From: Opimibacter sp041746735
GTDB lineage: Bacteria; Bacteroidota; Bacteroidia; Chitinophagales; Saprospiraceae
DNA: 64,000 bases
Assembly: GCA_041746735.1 (NCBI GenBank)
Contig: JBGTGP010000051.1
Location: 62,001 to 126,000 of the forward strand
Direction: 5' to 3'
Below, one piece after another: positions 44,861 to 53,243 of this stretch. The translations under genes were made by a program, and so were the position numbers. Numbering within the stretch: position 1 is the first letter of the stretch; each line of letters opens with the position of its first letter. The notes under the pieces are model-generated. The model searched no databases. It had not been told where the DNA came from and saw only the letters and a list, made by a program, of their open reading frames with translations.

Positions 44861-45948
44861 GCCTGGCCGGAAAGGGCTGCTGCGAGAAGGCGATGAAAAT
44901 GATGCGTCCCCTGTTCCCTCGTCACAGAATATCGTCCATGGGTATAATGCCTCGAACGAATGCCCTTCTGTACCGCCTGCACGACGGCTTCATCCTCCAT
45001 CTCCACCCGAAAGAGATCCGAACCCGCACCCTGGTCAAGCAAATGCTCGTTCCACACATACGTATAAAATGAAACGATTGTCTTGTCTATTTCTACAGGA
45101 CGGACGACATTGACAGAAAGTCCCCAGGGATAAAAATTGAACATCATATTGGGGAATACCCAGAAGTAATATGCCCCTACCCTTTTACCAAAATCAGGAC
45201 TTGCCGGCGGTATGTCAAACACAGGCTCACCCTCTTTGGCCAGTCCTATCTGCAAACTTGAAAAAGGAAACAATTCGGTGGTATAGCTGCCATAGTCTAT
45301 CACTGCATTGAGTCCGGCATGGACAAATGGGATATGAAACCCTTCCAGATAATTCTCACAATAAAGCGCCCAATTGGCCTCCACGGTATAGTCCTGCGAA
45401 AGATCCGGTCTGAAATAAAAATCATCCACCGGAAGCCATGCCAGCCGACGCAGCATATCGTTGAAATACATATCCGGCTGCGCCTCGCCATCAAGTGAAA
45501 TGAACAGCCATTGGCCCCATTGAAATAAGGGCAGCGATGCCAGATTGTCCCGTGACGTTGGAAAATCTTTGACCTCTTTAAACTCAGGCATAGATGTAAA
45601 TATGCCATCCAAACCAAAGCGGCGGCCGTGGTACCTGCATTGCACCTGATGAGCGGTACAGGGAGTGTGCACCAGGAGATTTCCCCGATGTGTGCATACG
45701 TTGGACAGGCACCGCAACTGACCCTGTTGATCGCGTGACCATAGCAAAGGTTCGTCCAGAAAATGTTCGAGTAGGATAAATGGAAAAAGACTTCCCTGCA
45801 CAGGTGCCTGCCGTGTATCCCCTGCCCATTGCCAGCCTTTCGAAAAGATCAACTCCTTCGCGCTTTCAAAAACGGCCGGACTGGTATACACTTCCTTTGA
45901 GATCGTCTCAGCGCTGGCAATGTCCGGATGAACAAAATACTTTTGCAT
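44857..45948 (-). CDS. Rieske-type ring-hydroxylating oxygenase, alpha subunit
   Basis: A 363-residue oxygenase component. The [2Fe-2S] Rieske motif is C85-T-H87 and C104-RY-H107; the mononuclear iron site is N199-Y-L-E202-G-F-H205-x4-H210. A C-terminal MEDEAVVQAVQKGIRS block carries the acidic ligand region. In my judgement the pattern (CTHRGN, CRYHGRRFGLDG) is closest to the choline/carnitine/betaine mono-oxygenase branch, although toluate-type substrates are not excluded. No ferredoxin or reductase gene is adjacent, so electron supply is unknown. It is translationally coupled to the downstream APC permease. Confidence 0.9.
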   Translation of the reverse strand: MQKYFVHPDIASAETISKEVYTSPAVFESAKELIFSKGWQWAGDTRQAPVQGSLFPFILLEHFLDEPLLWSRDQQGQLRCLSNVCTHRGNLLVHTPCTAHQVQCRYHGRRFGLDGIFTSMPEFKEVKDFPTSRDNLASLPLFQWGQWLFISLDGEAQPDMYFNDMLRRLAWLPVDDFYFRPDLSQDYTVEANWALYCENYLEGFHIPFVHAGLNAVIDYGSYTTELFPFSSLQIGLAKEGEPVFDIPPASPDFGKRVGAYYFWVFPNMMFNFYPWGLSVNVVRPVEIDKTIVSFYTYVWNEHLLDQGAGSDLFRVEMEDEAVVQAVQKGIRSRHYTHGRYSVTREQGTHHFHRLLAAALSGQA

Positions 45949-45994
45949 AAATAGAGTACCTGTTTTCAGGAAAGATAATGGTAATCATATTACC

Positions 45995-46618
45995 TCAACC
46001 TTGTAAAAGCTCTCCGGCTATACCGGCACGCAAATGACGTCGCCATCGGTAAAATCCCCAAATCGAAATTCCGGTATAGATCAGAAACAATAGCGCGAAC
46101 AAAATGCCATCACTTTTCCAATACAAAATGACATAGAGGATGTCAATGACGATCCAGTAAATCCAATTGTGCAGATCCTTGCGAATCAGGAGTAAAGTAC
46201 TCCAGACCGAAAGCAAGGTGAGTACCGTATCCATATACCCATAACGGGCTTCCGCATAGTGTACAAGCCCAATAGACACCGGCCAGCTCAATACCAGGCA
46301 CAAGGCAATGGCAACTCCATGATAGAATGCGGAAGACGTGACTACAGGCTTTAGGGTTTGCTGCGATTGACCTCTACGCCATTGCACCAAACCCACCACA
46401 CCGATGCCGATATAGAAAATCTGGAGGACCCCATCCGCAATCAAAAAATAATCTGTAAAACTTTTCCAGGCAATGCAGGCAGCGCTGAGAATTCCAAACC
46501 ACCAGCATGACGGCTTCTCATAGGCGGCGAGGATCACATAGATACAGCCTGAGATCAATCCGATCCATTCCCATGCATCCTGCCGGGCGATCTGATCCCA
46601 CAGCAATTGGAGGCTCAA
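45995..46618 (-). CDS. pnuC: Nicotinamide mononucleotide/riboside transporter PnuC
   Basis: A 207-residue inner-membrane protein with seven helices of the PnuC fold. Signatures are EWIGLISGCIYVILAAYEKPSCWWFGILSA (helices 1-2) and LHNWIYWIVIDILYVILYWKSDGILFALLFLIYTGISIWGFYRWRR near the C-terminus, where the WxxW-type residues line the ligand pocket. It takes up vitamin B3 nucleosides (nicotinamide riboside). No NadR kinase is nearby. It lies 34 nt after the OmpA gene and 46 nt before the Rieske gene. Confidence 0.93.
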   Translation of the reverse strand: MSLQLLWDQIARQDAWEWIGLISGCIYVILAAYEKPSCWWFGILSAACIAWKSFTDYFLIADGVLQIFYIGIGVVGLVQWRRGQSQQTLKPVVTSSAFYHGVAIALCLVLSWPVSIGLVHYAEARYGYMDTVLTLLSVWSTLLLIRKDLHNWIYWIVIDILYVILYWKSDGILFALLFLIYTGISIWGFYRWRRHLRAGIAGELLQG

Positions 46619-46652
46619 GGGTCAGGATGTTTCATCGCTGCGCAACAGAACT

Positions 46653-49079
46653 CTATTTAATGAGTTCAAAAGAATACTTCAGAATGTAGACTATGGGATT
46701 GCGTGTCTTGGGATCATGTTGCTTGAGGATGATCTCAATGTCTGTCGTTTCGCTGATCTCCTTTTCCGAGCTGTCGAAGGTGGCTTTAATGGTGCCTTTC
46801 TCACCCGGCTTGAAGACCCTAAACTGTGGCCATTCAAGCGTTGTGCATTCGCAGGAGGAAATCAATTCGATCTCGATGGGTTGATTCCCGATGTTAGTAA
46901 ATGAGTAGCTCATCTCCCGTTTCTCTCCTTTCTTTACCCGACCCAGTTCGACCAGTTCCTTATCAAACAGGAGGCTGATCTTGGGGTCAGAGGCCGGAAC
47001 AGTTCCTTTGGAAGGCGCTGGGATGGTTTTGCTACTACTCAGTTCCTTTTTTTTTTGATCACCGAGGTCGGACTTCTTCACTTCGATCGTGGTAGGTCCG
47101 GCGATGATCTTAAACTCGGTCCGGCGGTTGACCCGATGCTCCGCATCTGTACAATCAATGCCATTGATGCAGTGATTGAGGATCTGGGATTCACCATAGC
47201 CGACTGCTTCGATCCGGCCTTCTTTGATTCCTTTTGCCACAAGCCAGTTCTTGGCCGACTGGGCCCGTCGCTGGGAGAGTCTGGTGTTATAGGCATCATT
47301 TCCCTGCGCATCCGTATGGGATGACAATTCGATGACCATGTCGGGATATTGCTTCATCAGTCCCAGTAAGAAGCTGAGATCTTTTACCGCATCCGTCAGA
47401 ATCTTGTCATCGTCAAAATCATAGTAGATATTGTTGAGCCGTATCGCTTCGTTGATCGTCACCGTTTCCATACTGGCGTCCACAGGCTTTTTCGCCAGTT
47501 TGACCGTGCGGCGTATCGTATGATTATCGATCAGGCCTACTGTATTGAACTCAAATTCTGCAGGTTGATATCCATCTCTTTCGACGAGAGCTTTATAGGC
47601 TTTGTCCTGGTCCAGTGGAAACTGAAAATCATGGATTTTCTGATTGGTTTGCTGTTGTGATTTTCCGGTCTTGCCCCGATCCAATTCGAATACCGTGACT
47701 TTGGCACCGAGGAGCGGCACATTGCCTTCATAGACACTGGTGATCAGGTCAATGATGATATCCCGGATATGGAACTGGTAGATGTCATCGCAACAGGTTT
47801 TGGATTTAAGTGAGCGGGCTTCATCATCCGGGCGGTTTGAGACCAAAAATCCGAGTTTTCCTTCCTCATTGACGGAGAAATAGAGGTCATCATAGGATGA
47901 ATTGTAACCAGCTCCCAAATTTTCCACTTTGCTCCATTCCTGGCCGGTCCAGTCTGATCTGAAAATATCAAATCCGCCAAGTCCGGGATGACCTGTTGAG
48001 GAGAAGTAGAGGCGATTGTTGAGGTAGAACGGTGTTTCTTCGTCAGCCGACGTATTAATAGTCGGGCCCAAATTAACTGGCCGGGCATACGTTTCGTCAT
48101 TGATACGATCCGAATAATAGAGGTCAAAACCACCAAATCCCCCGGGCATATCGGATGAAAAGAAGAGAACTTCTTTTCCAAAAAGGACACCCGGAGTGGG
48201 CTGCTTGGCAATATAGTTGCCATTGATGCCTTGTAGTTCTACAGCGGGGCCCCAGTTTTGGGCTTTGCCGACACTCATATAGATTTTGCTTTCTGTCAGG
48301 TCATTGCCGGTGAGGACGGAGCGGGTGAAAAACATCCGGCTCCCATCAGATGAAAAGCTAGGGCTACCGGTGTGATACCCTTCACGATTGACCTTATCAT
48401 TGAGTGCTTTGGGTACCTTCCAACTCGACTCTTTATCCTTTTCAGAGGCATATATTTTCAAATAGTAATCACCTTGCTTGCCATCCAGCTTTATGATTTC
48501 GCGGGTTCGCATGGAGGCGAAATAGAGATTACCGTCAGGGCTCAAAAAAGGAGATGCATCCGTATAGGAGTAGTTGACAGTTCTGCCGGCATTCTTGACC
48601 ACCAGATCGATGGGGGGTTTGGATTGCATCGCCAGTTGGATACCGGCCACTTCATTATCTGCGAGGACAAGCAGGCTATCTGCCGGATCAAGTCCGGCGT
48701 AAAAATTAAATGCATCGATAGACTCCTGATACTTGCCCAATACTTTAAGGACCTGAGCATATTGAAAGACGGAATGCGGGTATTTTGCGCCTTGATCTTT
48801 TTGCACGATGCGCTCCAGCCATCGCTCGGCACGGACGTAATCGCGGAGTTTGATCTGAAGGGTGGCAATCTGCGCGGCTATATCCGGATCACGGGTCTCC
48901 TTGTAGGCATTTTCATACCACTCCAGAGCAGTATAATAGTCCGGTATGGCGAGACTGGCTTCGGCGGTTTCGATCATCATGTGGATGGGTACTTCATCCA
49001 ACGGCTGGGCTACCACCCAAGTGGACAGCATCAAACAACATGAAAAAAATAAAAATTTTGCTCTGCTCATCATTTCCAT
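46653..49079 (-). CDS. OmpA-family protein with TPR, PD40 propeller and C-terminal DUF1573 domain (PorE-like)
   Basis: An 808-residue envelope protein. A signal segment (to WVVAQ) precedes TPR-like helices (about 30-140) and a PD40/WD40-like propeller (150-440: SPDGNLYFAS, SSDGSRMFF, FFSSDMPGGFGGFDLYYS, RLYFSSTGHPGLGGFDIF). A carboxypeptidase-regulatory-like strand domain (450-550) leads to an OmpA peptidoglycan-binding domain (about 570-680: ELSSHTDAQGNDAYNTRLSQRRAQ). The last ~110 residues resemble DUF1573 (SCECTTLEWPQFRVFKPGEKG). The domain order up to OmpA matches the T9SS anchor PorE; the DUF1573 tail is extra. The ATG shares one base with the PorP/SprF stop (TAATG), so the two are co-translated. 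ATG 49070 is an alternative start. Confidence 0.9.
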   Translation of the reverse strand: MEMMSRAKFLFFSCCLMLSTWVVAQPLDEVPIHMMIETAEASLAIPDYYTALEWYENAYKETRDPDIAAQIATLQIKLRDYVRAERWLERIVQKDQGAKYPHSVFQYAQVLKVLGKYQESIDAFNFYAGLDPADSLLVLADNEVAGIQLAMQSKPPIDLVVKNAGRTVNYSYTDASPFLSPDGNLYFASMRTREIIKLDGKQGDYYLKIYASEKDKESSWKVPKALNDKVNREGYHTGSPSFSSDGSRMFFTRSVLTGNDLTESKIYMSVGKAQNWGPAVELQGINGNYIAKQPTPGVLFGKEVLFFSSDMPGGFGGFDLYYSDRINDETYARPVNLGPTINTSADEETPFYLNNRLYFSSTGHPGLGGFDIFRSDWTGQEWSKVENLGAGYNSSYDDLYFSVNEEGKLGFLVSNRPDDEARSLKSKTCCDDIYQFHIRDIIIDLITSVYEGNVPLLGAKVTVFELDRGKTGKSQQQTNQKIHDFQFPLDQDKAYKALVERDGYQPAEFEFNTVGLIDNHTIRRTVKLAKKPVDASMETVTINEAIRLNNIYYDFDDDKILTDAVKDLSFLLGLMKQYPDMVIELSSHTDAQGNDAYNTRLSQRRAQSAKNWLVAKGIKEGRIEAVGYGESQILNHCINGIDCTDAEHRVNRRTEFKIIAGPTTIEVKKSDLGDQKKKELSSSKTIPAPSKGTVPASDPKISLLFDKELVELGRVKKGEKREMSYSFTNIGNQPIEIELISSCECTTLEWPQFRVFKPGEKGTIKATFDSSEKEISETTDIEIILKQHDPKTRNPIVYILKYSFELIK

Positions 49080-50146
49080 TAGAATCGTGGACAAAAAATA
49101 ATGGGATCCGGTTTGGGCCTTTTGTAGACCCTGCCCATATACTGGGCGGCCAACTCAAATCCGCCCTGTGTACCGCTGGCTGTAGAGAGGCTTGATACAT
49201 TGAGATCGTAGGCAATCATCACCCTGATGTCTCGGATATCCGCACCCAACATGATCTGAATGGCATCACCGATGCCGGCCCCGCTTCTATACCCTAAACC
49301 TCCTTTCATCACAATTTGTTTTTCTGCATCATACAGATAATCCAGCATGGCCTGAGCTACAAACGTATTAGCAGCGCTTTTAAATAGTTTCTGGTAGGAA
49401 AGGTTTGGTAGAAAACGGATCCGATCAGACAGTACGGTAGACATGCCGATGTGGGCGTACCCTCTTGGATCGATGCGGTAATTCCCTCCAGTGGACAGGA
49501 GGGAGAAATCCGGCCGGCCAAATTTGCCCGCAGCGATGCCGATGAAAAACTCATCCGTTTTATTGATTTTGGACGTGAGTTTAAGGCCTCCGACATGATC
49601 GAGAAAGGAGTTGCCTTTCTGATCCATATTGATGATACTCAGGTCGAGGGAGCTTGATGGATTTCCGGACACCAGACCATCTTCGAAGCGAAGGTTGGCC
49701 ACATTCTTAATCCTTCGTTGCACACCACCGGTCTGGTAGGCTAATGATAGCACACTATTGCCTTTCTTTCCCATGGAAAGATGATAGGCAGCACTCAACT
49801 TGTAAGAGGTCTGTGCCAAACCGGCAGTGCCTGATTTGTCGGTATAGAAAAACAACCCGACGCCCACCCAGTCTTTCTCCTTAAAGCCTCTGAGGATGGG
49901 AGCATCGATAGAAAAAGTGGGGGTGGTAAATGCGCCGTTTCCGGCTACGCTTCTGTATTGATCTCGGTACAGTCCTGAAATTCTGTACGATCCATAGAAG
50001 CCTCCGGTATTGGCTGGATTGAACGCCAGAGGCGTCATCGGATGGAGGGTAAAATGAATGTCCTGTCCATTGGTCATCCCTGCCATGCAGGAAAACAACA
50101 AGGCGAAAAGGAACTGTGGGGGTAGTCGAAGTAGCATCATATACAA
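49079..50146 (-). CDS. PorP/SprF family type IX secretion outer-membrane protein
   Basis: A 355-residue protein. After a signal peptide (ending MTNGQ) comes the typical start QDIHFTLHPMTPLAFNPANTGGFYG, and the remainder is a beta-barrel with repeated aromatic strand ends. PorP/SprF proteins lie in the outer membrane and tie T9SS cargo or adhesins to the cell surface together with an OmpA/PorE partner, which here is the next gene. ATG 50137 (MLLRLPP) is a possible alternative start. No large adhesin gene lies beside it in this window, so the cargo is unknown. Confidence 0.93.
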   Translation of the reverse strand: MYMMLLRLPPQFLFALLFSCMAGMTNGQDIHFTLHPMTPLAFNPANTGGFYGSYRISGLYRDQYRSVAGNGAFTTPTFSIDAPILRGFKEKDWVGVGLFFYTDKSGTAGLAQTSYKLSAAYHLSMGKKGNSVLSLAYQTGGVQRRIKNVANLRFEDGLVSGNPSSSLDLSIINMDQKGNSFLDHVGGLKLTSKINKTDEFFIGIAAGKFGRPDFSLLSTGGNYRIDPRGYAHIGMSTVLSDRIRFLPNLSYQKLFKSAANTFVAQAMLDYLYDAEKQIVMKGGLGYRSGAGIGDAIQIMLGADIRDIRVMIAYDLNVSSLSTASGTQGGFELAAQYMGRVYKRPKPDPIIFCPRF

Positions 50147-50205
50147 TCAATAGCGATTTTCCAACCGGTTTTATGATCCAAACAGCCTGCAAAATATCAA
50201 TAATT

Positions 50206-50219
50206 GACGTTATTACGTC
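50206..50219. repeat. Inverted repeat just upstream of the DUF2279 gene
   Basis: GACGT-TATT-ACGTC, a 5-bp perfect inverted repeat ending 3 nt before the ATG at 50223, in the 76-bp region between divergent PorP/SprF and DUF2279 genes. It could be an operator or mere chance. Confidence 0.35.
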
Positions 50220-50222
50220 GGG

Positions 50223-51239
50223 ATGGGGTCTAAAGGCAAAATTAAGTGTACAAATGCCAGGTACTTGCTGCTTGCGGTGGTGATGATCTGTTGTGTGCGG
50301 ATGGAATCCGGGCTGGCGCAGCGGGATACCCTTGGTTTTTGGGATACGCCCGGGGCTTTCCATAAGGGTCGGTTTTGGGGGGCTGCAGGGACGGGGAGTG
50401 TCGCGTTGGGCGGGACCTTGTTTGCGCTGAGTACGTTTTGGTATAATGACTATCCGCAAACCTCATTTCACTTTTTTGATGACCGTCGGGAATGGCTTCA
50501 AATGGATAAGGCCGGGCATATGTTTACGGCCTATTTTCTGTCGGATTGGAGTTATTATGGGGCGCGATGGACGGGCATGTCGCGCAGTTCTTCGATCTGG
50601 GCGGGGATGTTTTCGGCATTTGGGATACAGGGGTCGCTGGAGGTACTAGATGGGTTTTCGTCGGGATGGGGATTTTCATGGTTTGATATTGGGGCCAATC
50701 TGGCGGGGAGTGCTTTGTGGGGTGTACAGCAGGCTTCGTGGGATGAGCAGCGGATACGGATGAAAGTTTCGGGTACCTATCGCCGGTATCCGAATGAGAT
50801 AGTTACGGGTATACCGGGTGGAAGTAATACACTGGCAATGCGGGCAAAGGACTTGTATGGGTCTGGTATTTTGCAGACGTTTCTGAAGGATTACAATGCA
50901 CAAACAATATGGATATCGGTCAATATCGGTTCGTTTTTGGGTGAGAGTCAGCGCTTTCCGGGGTGGCTCAATTTGGCTGTTGGGTATGGGGCTGAGAATA
51001 TGTTTGGTGGTATAGAAAACAAGTGGGAGGCTCAAGGCAACAAGTATGAGGTTTCGGGGGAATTGTATCCTCGCTATCGGCAGTGGTATTTATCGCCGGA
51101 TGTGGATTTGAGTCGTATACGGGTCAAGAGTCGGCCTTTTCGTATGGTGTTGGGGATGTTGAATGTGTTTAAGTTGCCTGCTCCGGCGTTGGAGATTCGG
51201 GGACGGGGGGGTGTGAGGTGGAGGTGGTTGCATTATTAG
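50223..51239 (+). CDS. DUF2279 family predicted envelope protein
   Basis: A 338-residue protein with a signal segment (13-32, ending GLAQ) and a DUF2279-type core: FHFFDDRREWLQMDKAGHMFTAYFLSDWSYYGARW followed by FSAFGIQGSLEVLDGFSSGWGFSWFDIGANLAGSALWG, two helical hairpins with conserved His/Asp/Gly. Members are predicted periplasmic or membrane proteins of unknown function. Its third codon positions are strikingly rich in G and T, increasingly so toward the 3' end, where the region before repeat array 2 is G-rich. Divergent from PorP/SprF. Confidence 0.82.
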   Translation: MGSKGKIKCTNARYLLLAVVMICCVRMESGLAQRDTLGFWDTPGAFHKGRFWGAAGTGSVALGGTLFALSTFWYNDYPQTSFHFFDDRREWLQMDKAGHMFTAYFLSDWSYYGARWTGMSRSSSIWAGMFSAFGIQGSLEVLDGFSSGWGFSWFDIGANLAGSALWGVQQASWDEQRIRMKVSGTYRRYPNEIVTGIPGGSNTLAMRAKDLYGSGILQTFLKDYNAQTIWISVNIGSFLGESQRFPGWLNLAVGYGAENMFGGIENKWEAQGNKYEVSGELYPRYRQWYLSPDVDLSRIRVKSRPFRMVLGMLNVFKLPAPALEIRGRGGVRWRWLHY

Positions 51240-51249
51240 GTTGAGGGTT

Positions 51250-51860
51250 TGCAAGGGACGGATTTCGACTCAAAAACACATGTAGGATTTTAATAATACG
51301 TTGTTTCGCAAATGGCTATAGCCCAATAACAACAGGCATCCAGCGACGGATTTCGACGAAATCAGTCCAAGAGAACATATTAAATGTTTCAATAATACGT
51401 TATTCTGAAAATGGCTACAGCCCAATATCCACAGCCAACCAGCGACGGATTTCGACGAAATCAGTCGGAGAGAACATATTATATATTTAAATAATACGTT
51501 GCTTTAAAAATGGCTACAGCCCAATATCCACAGCCAACCAGCGACGGATTTCGACGAAATCAGTCCAAGAGAACATATTAAATGTTTCAATAATACGTTA
51601 TTCTGAAAATGGCTACAGCCCAATAACCACAGCCATCCAGCGACGGATTTCGACGAAATCAGTCGGAGAGAACATATTATATATTTAAATAATACGTTGC
51701 TTTAAAAATGGCTACAGCCCAATAACCACAGCCATCCAGCGACGGATTTCGACGAAATCAGCCGGGTCAAACATTCCAGAAAAACCAACAATTTCTACCC
51801 TGAAAATCCTCCACATCCCAATAATACCAACCAAACCCCGGCGTATTGCGCCGAAATCAG
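51250..51860. repeat. Tandem array 2: ~99-bp units, inverted copy family of array 1, with dimeric higher-order structure
   Basis: Cores GATTTCGACGAAATC start at 51349, 51448, 51547, 51646 and 51745 (period 99), with degenerate units at 51261 and 51843. The units are the reverse complement of array 1 units over the whole length, including the CTACAGCCCAATA block. Two unit types alternate A-B-A-B: A (51349, 51547) and B (51448, 51646). The two A copies differ at only two positions, as do the two B copies, so a 198-bp dimer was duplicated recently. The array separates convergent DUF2279 and PiT-like genes. Confidence 0.94.
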
Positions 51861-51909
51861 CCCAAGCCATCATACCCCACCATACTCCTATTGAAACCGC
51901 CGAAAACCC

Positions 51910-53049
51910 CTACTCCCCTATTCCCAACCACGACTTCACCGCACCTACCAACTGCTTCTGGATATTTGGATTCGCTCCAACCGCCAATATTACCGATATC
52001 AGCAAACCAATCAACGCCGACCCCACATCTTTTAGAATAATCCGTAGGGCCTTAAACTTATGCGTATATCCCGTCTTGATCCGCGAAAGACTGATCGCAA
52101 TCTCCCGCCCACCAATCACACCCAAAAAGACCCACGTCGTACTCATCGGGACCGTACTGATAAACAATTTATAAATCAACATCACCACATAACTGAAGTC
52201 AATCAGCGTCGCCGCCCGAACATCCGATATACGGGACTTCTCACTCACAATCCGTTGGATCTTATCTCCCTTGAGGTACAACAATAAGCCTAACCCAAAA
52301 AAGATCGTCCCCCCGAAGATGAGAAACTGAAGCGTATCCAACCGCCGCGGTAAAAAAACCGCCACATTGGCCCCATCCTGCATCACCCAGACCGACCACA
52401 AACACCCGCTGACGATCCACTGGATCACCGTCCAGGCAGGATTGGTCTTTCGCTGGCTAAAATATTTTTTAATCAGATTGTACCCCAGATACCAGATCAG
52501 AAAGGAAACCATAAACGCCAACCCATATCCCGAAAGACTCTTGCCAATGATGGACGTAATCCCCGTTGCATCCACACTAAACACACTCAACATCAAAAAT
52601 GTCGTCGATACCGGCATCCGCAGCCGCGTCAGAACCAACAAAACGATAGGCGCAATAATCTGGAAAAAACTGAACTCCTCCGGGTGAGGATACTTGGTGA
52701 CCCCCTCATCATTCAGTAATCGCTGGTACGTCACATCACCATCATAGTAAAACCAACTAAACGTGACGGTGATCAAAAAAATACCCCCAATAAACAGCCA
52801 CATTATCCACCACTTCCTCTTTTTGTTGCTTTCAATAAATGTCCCCAGGGATTGAATACTGTCATTGGCCACTGTCGAATACGCCGCAAATAAAAATCCC
52901 ACCCACATCGCCGACCGGCCAAAATAGACCATCACAGATGCCAGCAATGCTCCCGTCAGTACAATCAGTAAAAATGTCCGCTCGGTCACCAGGTAATCCA
53001 GAACGTTGAGCGGCCGGTTGGCCCGGGGTGCTTTCCTTAGCTTGGACAT
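51910..53049 (-). CDS. Divergent PiT-like (phosphate/sulfate permease) membrane protein
   Basis: A 379-residue protein with about ten membrane helices built as two related halves. The PiT signature repeat appears in weakened form: YSTVANDSIQSLGTF at 57-71 and MQDGANVAVFLP at 224-235. Each half also has an STT motif (MPVSTTF at 146-152 and VPMSTTW later). Classical PiT carriers have GANDVAN-type motifs in both halves, so substrate specificity may differ from phosphate. The coding strand is G/T-rich and the + strand C-rich near array 2. No PhoU-like gene adjoins it. Confidence 0.78.
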   Translation of the reverse strand: MSKLRKAPRANRPLNVLDYLVTERTFLLIVLTGALLASVMVYFGRSAMWVGFLFAAYSTVANDSIQSLGTFIESNKKRKWWIMWLFIGGIFLITVTFSWFYYDGDVTYQRLLNDEGVTKYPHPEEFSFFQIIAPIVLLVLTRLRMPVSTTFLMLSVFSVDATGITSIIGKSLSGYGLAFMVSFLIWYLGYNLIKKYFSQRKTNPAWTVIQWIVSGCLWSVWVMQDGANVAVFLPRRLDTLQFLIFGGTIFFGLGLLLYLKGDKIQRIVSEKSRISDVRAATLIDFSYVVMLIYKLFISTVPMSTTWVFLGVIGGREIAISLSRIKTGYTHKFKALRIILKDVGSALIGLLISVILAVGANPNIQKQLVGAVKSWLGIGE

Positions 53050-53243
53050 CTTACTTACAAAATCAGGTGGTTACACATATTATTAAGCGGCGCAAAGATA
53101 GACCCTCCTCCCTTCCTCCATCTAAGACTTCGCTCAAGTTATTGTTAATTCCTTAAGGTTCAATTTCCAAAATTTTTACATCCCCTTTACATTGCCCACA
53201 TCTCGACAGATTTCATCCTAATAGCCCTGCCTGGTAATTCCGG

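Noticed and set aside
51250..51860. Integron cassette array or attC sites
   Set aside because: No integrase, no genes between repeats, and the core lacks the attC R/L box pattern.
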